Source: Aquimarina sp. Aq78
GTDB taxonomy: Bacteria > Bacteroidota > Bacteroidia > Flavobacteriales > Flavobacteriaceae
Length of the DNA: 64,000 nt
Assembly: GCF_900299525.1 (NCBI RefSeq)
Contig: NZ_OMKA01000031.1
Location: 310,001-374,000 of the forward strand
Reading direction: 5' to 3'
Each line of letters begins with the position of its first letter. The stretch's first letter is position 1. Position numbers and translations under genes: made by a program. The notes beneath the pieces are model-generated. The model was not told where the DNA came from. It was given only the letters and a program-made list of their open reading frames with translations, and did no database searches. Below are positions 33,962-43,894 of this stretch, piece by piece.

Positions 33962-34690
33962 ATGGATTTACAAAAGATTAAGGAAATAGCAGACGAAAAA
34001 GGCAAGTTAATCAAGGATTTGATTGAAGAGACGGGAATTAAGAAAGGAACTCTTTTCAATTATATGAAAGGAAAAACGGCTATTACTTTAGAAGCTTTTC
34101 TAAAAATATCAGACGTTTTAAAAGTTCCGCCTTTAGAATTATTGGCTGTAGTTCAAAATATTAAACTTAACAATGATGCAGCCGAAATGATTCATGATAT
34201 GGAATCTACTAGAGATACAGAACAGATCAAATCGAATTCTATTAATGTTATGATGATTCCTTTGGTAAACCAATATGCATATGCGGGATATTTAAGCGGT
34301 TTTGAAAATGAAGGTTACGTAGGAGAATTACCAAAAATGCCATATTTAGCAGATAGACAATATAAAGGTAATTATGTGTTTTTTGAAGTAAAAGGAGATT
34401 CGATGGATAACGGTAGTTATGAAAGTTATCTAGAAGGTGACCTTATCCTTTGCAGAGATGTTAGACAGGATTTTTGGAGTAGTAAATTACATATTAATAA
34501 ATGGGATTTTGTAATCGTGCATAAAGAAGAGGGTATTCTTTTAAAAAGAATTATAGAGCATGATGTTGAAAAAAGAATGTTAACCCTCCATTCTTTAAAT
34601 GAATACTATGATGATATCGAAGTGCATCTAAAAGATGTTGCTAAGATTTTTAATGTTGTAGACGTAAGAAGGCATAAGAATAGACGATAA
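33962..34690 (+). CDS. XRE-family HTH / S24 LexA-like repressor
   Basis: A 242-residue regulator with an N-terminal XRE HTH (LIEETGIKKGTLFNYMKGKTAITLEAFL, about residues 18-50, quoted only in part) and a C-terminal S24 peptidase fold. The Ser of FFEVKGDSMDNG and the Lys of GILLKRII are the catalytic dyad for self-cleavage; the AYAGYLSGF stretch holds the expected Ala-Gly cleavage bond. Such proteins respond to DNA damage or stress, as in LexA and phage CI. The frame extends 32 residues upstream with a hydrophobic run, but the ATG at 33962 begins the domain directly. Targets are unknown; the giant locus across the divergent gap is a candidate. Confidence 0.85.
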   Translation: MDLQKIKEIADEKGKLIKDLIEETGIKKGTLFNYMKGKTAITLEAFLKISDVLKVPPLELLAVVQNIKLNNDAAEMIHDMESTRDTEQIKSNSINVMMIPLVNQYAYAGYLSGFENEGYVGELPKMPYLADRQYKGNYVFFEVKGDSMDNGSYESYLEGDLILCRDVRQDFWSSKLHINKWDFVIVHKEEGILLKRIIEHDVEKRMLTLHSLNEYYDDIEVHLKDVAKIFNVVDVRRHKNRR

Positions 34691-35024
34691 TCATAAGTTT
34701 GTTTTAAAAATTCTTTTAAATACAAAATGTTGGTACTGTTACAATTTCCTCATTTCTTAATAGCCTTCATTTTTGTTAGAATTAAAAATATAAAATCGAT
34801 TCAATTAACACCCAGAACTCTTTGGTTGCAAGGGTATAATTTTCAAATATAGATTTTAGTTCTAATACATGTTTTTCCTTATCAATCATTTCTTTTTATA
34901 GTAATTTTTTCAAAAAGAGTAGCTCATTTCTTAAAACTAGAAACAGAGGTTAAATTAAGTTAATCTTTTTAACGTTAGGTTTACGATTTGTCATTATTAT
35001 AGTAATGATTAAATAATGTTTCTA

Positions 35025-35082
35025 TTTTACTAATATTAAAATTTATGTACAATTTTGACCAGTAAATTTAGTATTAGTAAAA
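35025..35082 (+). promoter_or_regulatory. Promoter of the susCD operon inside a long inverted repeat
   Basis: Near-perfect arms of 21 and 20 bp (35025-35045, 35063-35082; TTTTACTAATA at the outer ends) enclose CAATTTTG (35050-35057), a one-mismatch -7 box. A regulator binding the dyad would cover the promoter. The remaining gap 34691-35024 holds no gene that I can see. Confidence 0.55.
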
Positions 35083-35096
35083 TTTAAACTTAACAA

Positions 35097-38000
35097 ATGA
35101 AAAGTTCATTAACACTTTTTTCAGTATTATTTTACTTTTTTTCTACGGTAGTCAGCGGTCAGGAATCTAGTATTAAGGGAATAATTACAGACGGTCAAAC
35201 CCCGCTTCCCGGAGCAAATGTTATGCTTCAGGAAATTCAAAAGGGGGTAGTAACAGATTTTGATGGTAATTTTGAAATCATCGGAATTCAGGAAGGGCAA
35301 TATAGTATTGCTATTTCTTATCTTGGTTTTGAGGATAAGGTGATTTCAATTACTATACATCCAGGGGAAATTAAAAATTTAGGAAGCATTGAACTTGTTG
35401 CTTCAGCAGAAGCTTTGGATGAAGTTGTAGTCACAGCTTTGGGTATAGAGAAAGAAAAAAAACGATTAGGTTATGCGGTACAAGAAGTGCAGGGAGATCA
35501 ACTTACAACTGCAAGAGAAACTAATGTTACTAATTCATTAGCAGGTCGTGCAGCCGGAGTTCAAATAACAGGAGGAGGATCAGGTGTAGGGTCAACTTCG
35601 TTAATTACAATACGTGGAGAAGGTTCTCTTATCCCGGGTAATAACTCTCCTTTGTTTGTAGTAGATGGTATCCCGATAAGTAACCGTACTGTTAGTAATC
35701 GGGCCGAAGGAAACCTTGAAACTGATTATGGTAATGGAGCACAGGATATTAATCCAGATGATGTTAAGTCTATTTCTATTCTTAAAGGACCTAATGCAAC
35801 TGCTCTTTATGGATCTCGAGGATTAAACGGGGTGGTTTTAATTACTACTAAGTCTGCCGAAAGAACAAAAGGACTTGGGATTAGTTTTACGCAAAATGTA
35901 ACCTTTGAAAATGCATTAAGAATACCAAAATATCAAAATCAATACGGCCAGGGTGCCGGAGGAGAATTTGCATTTCTTGATGGATTTGGAGGCGGTATAA
36001 ATGATAATATTGATGAGAGTTGGGGACCACGCCTAAATGGCCAATTGATTGCTCAGCATGATAGTCCAACAACAAGTGGTTTTAGAGCAGGAGATTTTGC
36101 AGTAAGACCAAGAAATCCTGATGGTACTTTTGCAGATGATATTATCCTAACACCATGGAAATCTAATCCTGATAATATTGAAGACTTTTTTAAAACAGGA
36201 TCGACAATAACAACAAACCTGGCTTTAACAGGAGGAAATGAGTTTGGGAATCTAAGACTTTCCTTAACAAATTTGGAAAGTGAGGGCATTCTGCCAAATA
36301 CAGATTATGACAGAAGAACGTATGCGCTAAATGGTTCTTATAATTTAACAAAATGGTTAAAAGTTTCTTCATCTGTAAACTACGTCAATAGCAAAAGTAA
36401 TAATCGACCAAACAACTCTTACGGTACAGAGAATATCATGTATTTATGGGTTTGGTTTGGACGCCAGATTAATATGAATTCACTTCGCAATTACTGGCAA
36501 CCTGGCCTCGAAGGGAGACAGCAGTTTAACTACAATTACAATTGGCATGATAATCCATTTTTTACATTGAATGAAAACACAAATGGATTTGATAAAAACC
36601 GTGTTTTTGGAAATGCAAGGGTAGATGTAAATATCACACCTGATCTATCCCTTATGCTACGTACAGGTGTTGACTATTTTAGTGAGCTACGTGCCAGTAG
36701 ACGAGCCTATAGTACACAGCGATTTGCAAAAGGACAATATCGAGAAGATGATATTTACTTCAAAGAGCAAAACACCGATTTTCTCCTGCAATATAATAAA
36801 GCGCTAAATGAAGATTTTACAATGGGATTATCCGTAGGAGGTAATACCAGAGAAGAAGAAAATAGATATAAACGAATTAGTGCAAACTCATTATCAGTCC
36901 CTGGAATTTACAATTTCGAAAATTCGGCAGAACCATTGTCAAAAACACAATTTAATGATAAGCGTAAAATCAATTCATTATACGCATTTGCCAATTTTTC
37001 ATATAAAAACTTTCTCTTTCTAGATATTACAGGAAGAAATGATTGGTCGAGTACATTACCTAAGGGTAATAACTCATATTTCTATCCATCTGTTGGTCTT
37101 AGTGCTATAGTATCTGATATGGTAGAATTACCAGAGCTATTCTCTTTTGTAAAACTTCGTGGTGGCTGGGCTGTTGTTGGTAATGACACCGATCCTTATG
37201 CACTTAGAAACACATTCTCGTTTAATGAGCCCTTTGGTAATTTTCAACGTGTAAATGCGTCAGATATATTGCGCAATGAAAACTTGAAACCAGAAGAAGC
37301 TTCATCAACCGAAGTTGGAGCAGATATCCGTTTTTTTAATAACCGTTTAGGTTTTGATGTTACATATTATAAATCTACAGTAAAGAATCAAATCCTGACT
37401 TTACCTGTGTCTAATACTTCTGGATTTGAATCAAGGATTATTAATGCAGGTGAAATCGAAAATACTGGTTTTGAAGTCGTATTAAACGCCAAACCTATAA
37501 AAAGCAAAAGTGGATTTACATGGGAAACCAATGTTAACTTTACCAGTGCACGTGGCGAAGTAAAATCCTTGATCGATAATTTAGATACGTATGAGATATC
37601 CTCTAATTATGTTAATGTACTAGCTCAGGTTGGAGGTAGAATGGGAGATATTTATGGTACAGGTCTGGTAACAGTAGATGATCCTAATAGTCAATTTTTT
37701 GGCCAGGTTGTACATAATGAAGATGGCTTTTCTGTACGAGATCCAAACTTAAAAAAATTAGGAAATTACAATCCGGATTTTACTGTAGGTTGGCAGAATA
37801 CATTTAGTTATAAAGGGTTTAATTTTGGTTTCTTATTTGATTGGAGACAAGGCGGGGAAATCATGTCTAGAACAACCCTGATCGGTGGTACTTCGGGAAT
37901 GATGGATTTTACAGCTGTTGGAAGAGAAACAGGAATCGTCTCACAAGGTGTTATCCAAAATGCAGATGGAAGCTATAGACCAAATGATGTAGTGCTTTCT

Positions 38001-38306
38001 GGACGAGATTATTATTGGTGGCGTTATAATCGTGGAAACGAAGAAATAGGAATATTTGATGCCTCTTTTCTAAAACTACGAGAAGTGCGTTTGGGATATA
38101 ACTTCCCTCAAAAAATTCTTGAAAAGACTATCATCAAGAGCCTGTCATTATCATTGGTAGGTAGAAATCTAGCATTATGGACAGAAAACCCTCATTTTGA
38201 TCCAGAGACCATTTCTTTCAATGGAGGTACTATTGTGCCAGGAGTTGAAGATATGGCATTGCCAAGCTCAAGAAGCTATGGAATTAATCTAAATGTAACT
38301 TTCTAA
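35097..38306 (+). CDS. SusC/RagA TonB-linked outer membrane transporter
   Basis: A 1069-residue outer-membrane importer that works as a lidded pair with SusD. In order: signal peptide ending VVSGQ, a carboxypeptidase-D regulatory-like domain (about 26-105), the TonB box DEVVVTALGI near 110, the plug with SLAGRAAGVQI and FVVDGIPIS, and a 22-strand barrel ending SYGINLNVTF with terminal Phe. The gene starts at the ATG at 35097; susD begins 10 bp after its stop. The substrate is not shown. The phosphodiesterase-like third gene and the absence of glycoside hydrolases argue against a classic polysaccharide locus. Confidence 0.96.
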   Translation: MKSSLTLFSVLFYFFSTVVSGQESSIKGIITDGQTPLPGANVMLQEIQKGVVTDFDGNFEIIGIQEGQYSIAISYLGFEDKVISITIHPGEIKNLGSIELVASAEALDEVVVTALGIEKEKKRLGYAVQEVQGDQLTTARETNVTNSLAGRAAGVQITGGGSGVGSTSLITIRGEGSLIPGNNSPLFVVDGIPISNRTVSNRAEGNLETDYGNGAQDINPDDVKSISILKGPNATALYGSRGLNGVVLITTKSAERTKGLGISFTQNVTFENALRIPKYQNQYGQGAGGEFAFLDGFGGGINDNIDESWGPRLNGQLIAQHDSPTTSGFRAGDFAVRPRNPDGTFADDIILTPWKSNPDNIEDFFKTGSTITTNLALTGGNEFGNLRLSLTNLESEGILPNTDYDRRTYALNGSYNLTKWLKVSSSVNYVNSKSNNRPNNSYGTENIMYLWVWFGRQINMNSLRNYWQPGLEGRQQFNYNYNWHDNPFFTLNENTNGFDKNRVFGNARVDVNITPDLSLMLRTGVDYFSELRASRRAYSTQRFAKGQYREDDIYFKEQNTDFLLQYNKALNEDFTMGLSVGGNTREEENRYKRISANSLSVPGIYNFENSAEPLSKTQFNDKRKINSLYAFANFSYKNFLFLDITGRNDWSSTLPKGNNSYFYPSVGLSAIVSDMVELPELFSFVKLRGGWAVVGNDTDPYALRNTFSFNEPFGNFQRVNASDILRNENLKPEEASSTEVGADIRFFNNRLGFDVTYYKSTVKNQILTLPVSNTSGFESRIINAGEIENTGFEVVLNAKPIKSKSGFTWETNVNFTSARGEVKSLIDNLDTYEISSNYVNVLAQVGGRMGDIYGTGLVTVDDPNSQFFGQVVHNEDGFSVRDPNLKKLGNYNPDFTVGWQNTFSYKGFNFGFLFDWRQGGEIMSRTTLIGGTSGMMDFTAVGRETGIVSQGVIQNADGSYRPNDVVLSGRDYYWWRYNRGNEEIGIFDASFLKLREVRLGYNFPQKILEKTIIKSLSLSLVGRNLALWTENPHFDPETISFNGGTIVPGVEDMALPSSRSYGINLNVTF

Positions 38307-38316
38307 AGTAAAAAAG

Positions 38317-39753
38317 ATGAAAAAATATATAATATTAGGAATAACGATATTGATATCAGTGCTATCATGTACTAATGATTTTGAAGAAACGAATGCTAAT
38401 CCCAATCAACCTGAAGAAGTAAGTTCAGATTTGTTATTATCTACAGTTATCTCTACTGTTGCTAATAGAGCAGCACAATCTGGATGGGATAGAGGAAATA
38501 TTGTAGGTCAGTTAACAGCAAAGATCAATTTTACAGGTTTTGACCGTTATGAATGGGGCTCAGAATCTGGACTATGGAATGAATATTACGGGATTCTTCC
38601 AGAAATTGACCTTATTTTAAAAACTTCATTGCAAGAAGAAACCAAAAACACAAGTTACGAAGGAATGGCGTTAATCCTTAGATCTTATGTCTTTTCTATT
38701 CTAACAGATAATTGGGGAAGTATTCCTTTTTCGGAAGCGATAGATGGTCAAGACGGAAACTTCACTCCCAAGTATGATAATCAACAAGATATTTATACTG
38801 CAATTCTTCTGGATTTAAAAAATGCAGAACAACAATTGGCAATCGGACAGCCTATTCTTGGCGGTGATGTTTTGTATGGAGGCGACCTTGAAAAATGGAG
38901 GAAACTGGCAAACTCTTTAAGACTTCGTTATCTTTTAAGAATTTCGAACAAAGTAGATGTTTCTTCAGAGATGAAAGAGATAGTAGATACCGGTATTTTT
39001 ATAACAACCAATGCAGATAATGCAGCGGTATCATACCCAGCAACGACACAAATAGATTCATGGCCTATAAGCACAGGTCGAATCGGTGGGTTTGATGAAC
39101 ACCGACTTAGTGAAACCAGTGAGAACATTTTAAAACAATTTAACGACCAACGTCTATCAAAGTGGTTTCAGCCCACAGATAACCCTGATGATGATCCAGG
39201 TCTTTTTGTAGGATTAACTAATGGATTGAGCGAAGATAATGCATCAACTTTTAATGGGGGTGCAAGTAATGTATCAAGAATAAATCAATCATTTTTTTAT
39301 GATTCTCCAAATAGTGTAAAAGCAGCAATCATACAAGCAGCCGAAGTACATTTCATACTTGCAGAGGCTGCACAACGAGGCTGGGTTACGGCCGATGCCA
39401 AAACATTATATGAAGATGGTGTGAGATTATCTTTTGAGTACTGGAATGTTAATCAGGATGTTACTGCTTATCTTGCACAAACTGGCGTAACATATGATGA
39501 TAAGTTAGAAACAATAATAACTCAGAAATGGTTAGCATCATTTTTGGTTGGTCTTGAAGCCTGGTATGATTTTAGAAGAACAGGATTACCTTCTGTAGTT
39601 GTTCCGGGACCAGATAATGTAAACGGTGATCGCGTACCTGTACGTTTCTTATATCCTGATAGCGAGCAAACACTTAATAATGAAAATTATGAGCAGGCAA
39701 TTTCCCAGATGGGAGGCAACGATATCAATATAAAAGGCTGGTGGGAGAACTAG
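38317..39753 (+). CDS. SusD/RagB-family substrate-binding lipoprotein
   Basis: A 478-residue surface lipoprotein: lipobox ISVLSC with Cys near residue 18, then TPR-like helices and C-terminal QKWLASFLVGLEAWYDFRRTGLP, a hallmark of the SusD_like_2 group. It binds the ligand for the SusC partner whose gene is 10 bp upstream. The following phosphatase-type gene is 61 bp downstream, so all three are likely co-transcribed. Confidence 0.95.
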   Translation: MKKYIILGITILISVLSCTNDFEETNANPNQPEEVSSDLLLSTVISTVANRAAQSGWDRGNIVGQLTAKINFTGFDRYEWGSESGLWNEYYGILPEIDLILKTSLQEETKNTSYEGMALILRSYVFSILTDNWGSIPFSEAIDGQDGNFTPKYDNQQDIYTAILLDLKNAEQQLAIGQPILGGDVLYGGDLEKWRKLANSLRLRYLLRISNKVDVSSEMKEIVDTGIFITTNADNAAVSYPATTQIDSWPISTGRIGGFDEHRLSETSENILKQFNDQRLSKWFQPTDNPDDDPGLFVGLTNGLSEDNASTFNGGASNVSRINQSFFYDSPNSVKAAIIQAAEVHFILAEAAQRGWVTADAKTLYEDGVRLSFEYWNVNQDVTAYLAQTGVTYDDKLETIITQKWLASFLVGLEAWYDFRRTGLPSVVVPGPDNVNGDRVPVRFLYPDSEQTLNNENYEQAISQMGGNDINIKGWWEN

Positions 39754-39814
39754 TGATCACTAGATTTTAATTAGGTGATATTGTAATTTAGACTAACATT
39801 TAAGAAAATAACGA

Positions 39815-40918
39815 ATGAAAAAAAATATAATCTTTATAGTCGTTTTTGCTATGCATTTGTTTGCAGTTAATGGTAATGCGCAAAAAGAAAATTCGCCAAA
39901 AGTAATTTTAATCACTTTGGATGGATTACGTTGGCAAGAACTTTATACTGGTGCTGATTCACTATTAGTAACAAATAAGACGTATGTAAATGATACGACG
40001 AAGCTAAAAACAGATTTTTGGAGATCAGAAGCAAAAGACCGAAGAGAGGCCCTAATGCCATTTTTTTGGAAGAATATTGCTTCCATGGGACAACTACATG
40101 GAAATAGAAATGCAGGAAGTAAAGTCAATCTAACGAATATGATGTGGTTTTCATATCCGGGATACAATGAGATCCTAACTGGGGTTGCCGATGATAAGAA
40201 TATCAACAGCAATAAAAAGATAAACAACCCAAATAAAACGGTATTGGAAATAACAAATAATCTACCAAATTATAAAGGAAAAGTAGCAGCTTTTGGAAGT
40301 TGGGATGTATTTCCGTATATCGTAAACGAAGATCGTTCAGGAGTTCCTGTTAATGCAGGTTTTGAGACCGCCAAAGGGAACAATCTGAGTCAACGAGAAG
40401 TGTTTTTAAACCAGTTACAGGATCAGACTCCAAGCCCTTGGAGTACGGTTCGTTTAGATGCTTTTACTCATCACTATACGCTAGAATATATGAAGAAAAA
40501 CCATCCTGATTTAGTCTATATCGCATATGGTGAAACAGATGATTTTGCTCATGACGGTGACTATGAAGCTTATCTAAAAGCGGCTCATAACACAGATGGT
40601 ATGATCAAAGAATTATGGGAGTTTACCCAACAGGATTCATATTATAAAGACAATACCGTCTTTATTATCTCTACAGATCATGGTAGAGGAACAGAGCCTC
40701 TGGACACCTGGAAAAGCCACGGAACAAAGATAAAAAATGCAGGACAAGTATGGATTGTTGCTTTCGGAAAAGGAATAACTGCTTTGGGAGAAGTAAAAAA
40801 TACCGAACAATTGTACAGTAACCAAATAGCTGCAACAGTTGCAGCGGTTATGGGAAATGAATACCCTGTTGAAAATGCGGGGAAACCGATCGAGAGTATA
40901 GTGAAATCAAAAAAATAA
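39815..40918 (+). CDS. Alkaline phosphatase superfamily phosphodiesterase-like enzyme
   Basis: A 367-residue exported enzyme (signal peptide MKKNIIFIVVFAMHLFAVNGNAQ). Metal-site segments of the superfamily are LITLDGLRWQE (Asp), the SYPGYNEILTG loop where the nucleophile should lie, GETDDFAHDGDYEAY and STDHGRGT, plus a late WKSHG His. This matches the nucleotide pyrophosphatase / type I phosphodiesterase group. Coupled to SusC/SusD it may cleave a phosphate-containing ligand before or after uptake; which one is unknown. Confidence 0.85.
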   Translation: MKKNIIFIVVFAMHLFAVNGNAQKENSPKVILITLDGLRWQELYTGADSLLVTNKTYVNDTTKLKTDFWRSEAKDRREALMPFFWKNIASMGQLHGNRNAGSKVNLTNMMWFSYPGYNEILTGVADDKNINSNKKINNPNKTVLEITNNLPNYKGKVAAFGSWDVFPYIVNEDRSGVPVNAGFETAKGNNLSQREVFLNQLQDQTPSPWSTVRLDAFTHHYTLEYMKKNHPDLVYIAYGETDDFAHDGDYEAYLKAAHNTDGMIKELWEFTQQDSYYKDNTVFIISTDHGRGTEPLDTWKSHGTKIKNAGQVWIVAFGKGITALGEVKNTEQLYSNQIAATVAAVMGNEYPVENAGKPIESIVKSKK

Positions 40919-41194
40919 CCATATATCGGTTTAATCAAAAAAGGGGTATTGCATAAACTCTAACTCTTATTCTTGAATATCTAAGTGAACTCTCAAAAAA
41001 TGCTTTGATAATTATTTACTCATTTATAAGAAGTAGATAAGGAGCATTTTGCGAGAAGTTTCACTTGGGTTTTAAGGAATACTCAGAATTTTTCTTTCAA
41101 AAAATGACCATTACGTATCATTCTTTGATTGTTATTCATCATGAAAAGATATTTTCTGTAACAACTTAAGTAAATTAACATCTTTACTATAAAC

Positions 41195-42034
41195 ATGTTA
41201 CTGATGAATCTTAAAACTCCGTTTTTTGTAATATTACTTTCTATTATTGTATTGTTTCTGTCATGTGAGAACACCAAACAATCAGAATCATCTAAAGAAA
41301 AAGTAGAATTACCCAACATTGCTTTATTAGGTACATTCCATTTTGCTACTACTTCAGATTATTCATCAATGGATCTTGATGATTTTAGGTCTGATAAGAG
41401 GCAAAAAGAAATTCGTTTGTTAATAGAGGCACTTAAAACATATAAACCAACAAAAATTATGGTTGAGTATCCTTACAGAAAAGAGGATAAGCTCAATGAT
41501 GATTATAAAGAATATCTTAAAGATATATATACTTTAACCATTAATGAAATTGATCAATTAGGTTTTCGCCTTGCCAAAGAGTTAGGGCATCAAAAACTCT
41601 ATTGCATAGATCAAAAAATGCCACTTCCTTTTGGACCGTTGTCTAAATATGCAGAAAAGTATGAAAAACAAAAGTTTGAAACTTTTCTATCAAGTATTAA
41701 AGAAAATGATAAACAAGATTCTAAGCGTTTAAAAACAGCAACATTATTAGAGTATTTTGCTTATAAAAATTCAAATGAAGAAGATTTAAAAAATAAGAAT
41801 CAATATTTAAAAGGAACTGCTCAGTTTGTTTCTGATTCAACTTATATTGGAGTAAAGTTTGTTTCAAAATGGTGGGAACGCAATTTTCATATTATGGCTA
41901 ATATTGATATGCAAACACAAAAGGATGATAGACTTTTGGTTATTGTAGGAGGAGCTCATCGAGCTGTTTTGAAAGATTTTTATGAAGATAGAGAGGATGT
42001 TGAGTATGTTGAAATTTCTGATTACTTAAAATAA
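41195..42034 (+). CDS. DUF5694-type lipoprotein (TraB/ChaN-like)
   Basis: A 279-residue lipoprotein with hydrophobic leader and lipobox VLFLSC near residue 27. The body opens with ALLGTFHFAT and holds PTKIMVEYPYR and a C-terminal LLVIVGGAHRAVLKDF, matching the pattern annotated DUF5694, distantly related to TraB/GumN and EreA/ChaN proteins. Biochemical function is not established. ATG codons at 41195 and 41204 are both possible starts. It stands alone, 276 bp after the phosphatase gene, and the gap before it shows no gene. Confidence 0.8.
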   Translation: MLLMNLKTPFFVILLSIIVLFLSCENTKQSESSKEKVELPNIALLGTFHFATTSDYSSMDLDDFRSDKRQKEIRLLIEALKTYKPTKIMVEYPYRKEDKLNDDYKEYLKDIYTLTINEIDQLGFRLAKELGHQKLYCIDQKMPLPFGPLSKYAEKYEKQKFETFLSSIKENDKQDSKRLKTATLLEYFAYKNSNEEDLKNKNQYLKGTAQFVSDSTYIGVKFVSKWWERNFHIMANIDMQTQKDDRLLVIVGGAHRAVLKDFYEDREDVEYVEISDYLK

Positions 42035-42289
42035 AGTGATTTAGATTTTTTAAATAAGGGTAAATGAATATCAATGTTTGTATTGTTGTTTGTAAAGCAC
42101 TTAAAATCAATCATTTATTTGTTTTCTATCTAAGTATGATATAGTATAAGGTAATTAATTCTTTATTAAATCGTTTAGTGTTTAACTCATAATTATTAGA
42201 GTTTAAATGGTTAAACCACTTCAGTATTTATCTATAAAATTTTAAAATAATATTAGGTATGTATTAAGTAACACCTAGTTAAATATTCA

Positions 42290-42377
42290 CGTCATTTTTT
42301 ATCCAGTTCCCGTCATTTAGTTACTTCAAATGATAGTTAGTTTTGCATTAAAATTTATTTAGACCAAATAAAAATAA
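42290..42377 (+). promoter_or_regulatory. Siderophore operon control region
   Basis: In order: CGTCATTT at 42290-42297 and again at 42311-42318 (21 bp apart), TTTTTTATCCA at 42295-42305, an exact -7 box TAGTTTTG at 42338-42345 without a clear TTG at -33, and a 22-bp box at 42356-42377 (TATTTAGA, two bases, AAATAAAAATAA) ending 2 bp before the ATG. The receptor promoter at 56420-56501 has the same parts in the same order. This suits an AraC-type activator upstream and an iron-responsive repressor covering the transcription start. The rest of the gap 42035-42289 appears empty. Confidence 0.75.
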
Positions 42378-42379
42378 CT

Positions 42380-43885
42380 ATGCTGTCGGAAACCCAAATT
42401 ACTCTTAAACCTGACCTCGCGGTTGACTACCTTTTTGATGCTCATTCTAAACACGAATACGAAGAGTATATACAAAAAACTGTTCAATATATTAAAACCT
42501 TTTTGGATAATGATTGTTTCTATAGCGGAGAATCCGCAGAAATGCTAAAGTCCCGTAAAGAAGGTATTTCTGTAAATTCACATGTCAATTTAACATTAGA
42601 TCAGGCATTACGAGAAATCAAAGATGTATTTCTTGATCATGCAATTTCTTTTCATCATCCTCATTACGTAGCACATCTTAATTGTCCTGTTTTATTACCT
42701 GCATTAGTCGGGGATTTAATAGCTTCATCTGTTAATACAGCTATCGAAACCTGGGATCAAAGTACATCTGCTACATTAATAGAAAAAGAGATGATTCGTT
42801 GGATTTGTAACGAAATGAATTTTCCTGCAGAATCAGATGGTGTTTTTACCAGTGGTGGTACACAGTCTAATTTCAAGGCACTTTTGATGGCACGAGATCA
42901 TTATGCATTTACACATTATGGAATCAACCTAAAAGAGAATGGGTGGTCTGATGAGGTAAGTAAGTTTCGTATTTTTTGTTCAGATAAAGCACATTTCAGT
43001 ATCAAAAAAAATGCAGCTTTATTAGGAATGGGGTATGATTCTGTAATACCTATAGATACCGATGATAAGATGAAGATGAAGGGAAATGCTCTGGTACAAG
43101 CTATAGAAAAAGAAAAACAACAAGGTAATATACCAATAGCAATAGTAGCTACAGCAGGAACAACAGATTTTGGAAGTTTTGATCCTTTACAAACCATATC
43201 TAAAATTGCAAAAGAATATAATATCTGGTTTCATGTAGATGGAGCATATGGAGGATGTTATGTCCTGACCGATACCCATAAACATATGTTTAAAGGGGTA
43301 GAATATGCTGATTCTATGACTATTGATTTTCATAAAACCTTATTTCAACCGGTATGCTCTAGTGCTTTTCTGGTTAGAGACACAAAATATTTTAAATATA
43401 TTTCTTACTACGCAGATTACCTTAATCCTATAGAAAATCGGGATGAAGAATATCCAAATTTGATTGAGAAATCTATTCAGACTACCCGACGATTTGATGC
43501 TTTAAAATTATGGTTTACTTTAAAAGTAACCGGAACTAAAACTTTGGGAGGATTTCTGGAAAAAGTACATTACCTGGCCCGTGAAGTTTATCATATCATT
43601 AAAGACGATATTTATTTTGAAGTAGCACATCAACCAGAGCTAAGTACTCTTGTGTTTCGATTTAAAATTCCTGGAGTATCCGATGAAAAAATATTGGATG
43701 CAGCGAATCTGTATATTAAAAATACACTTTTTAATGCTGGTAAAGCTTCTGTTGCAAGTACCAAACTAAATAGTAAGACTTACTTAAAATTCACCTTGTT
43801 AAACCCGAGAACTACAAAAGATGACCTGATAGAGGTCATTAAAATGATCAAAGAACAGGGACTAATCTATGCCACAAATAATTAA
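42380..43885 (+). CDS. PLP-dependent group II amino acid decarboxylase (DesA/BibA-like)
   Basis: A 501-residue pyridoxal-phosphate decarboxylase. PLP contacts: GVFTSGGTQSNFKAL (about residues 155-169), HVDGAYGGCYV (Asp of the cofactor site) and SMTIDFHKTLFQP with the Schiff-base Lys near residue 318. The family covers diaminobutyrate, lysine and related decarboxylases. As first gene of an NIS siderophore operon with a diamine N-hydroxylase next to it, it should make cadaverine or putrescine from lysine or ornithine, as in desferrioxamine and bisucaberin pathways. The substrate is inference. Confidence 0.92.
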   Translation: MLSETQITLKPDLAVDYLFDAHSKHEYEEYIQKTVQYIKTFLDNDCFYSGESAEMLKSRKEGISVNSHVNLTLDQALREIKDVFLDHAISFHHPHYVAHLNCPVLLPALVGDLIASSVNTAIETWDQSTSATLIEKEMIRWICNEMNFPAESDGVFTSGGTQSNFKALLMARDHYAFTHYGINLKENGWSDEVSKFRIFCSDKAHFSIKKNAALLGMGYDSVIPIDTDDKMKMKGNALVQAIEKEKQQGNIPIAIVATAGTTDFGSFDPLQTISKIAKEYNIWFHVDGAYGGCYVLTDTHKHMFKGVEYADSMTIDFHKTLFQPVCSSAFLVRDTKYFKYISYYADYLNPIENRDEEYPNLIEKSIQTTRRFDALKLWFTLKVTGTKTLGGFLEKVHYLAREVYHIIKDDIYFEVAHQPELSTLVFRFKIPGVSDEKILDAANLYIKNTLFNAGKASVASTKLNSKTYLKFTLLNPRTTKDDLIEVIKMIKEQGLIYATNN

Positions 43886-43894
43886 AACAATATA

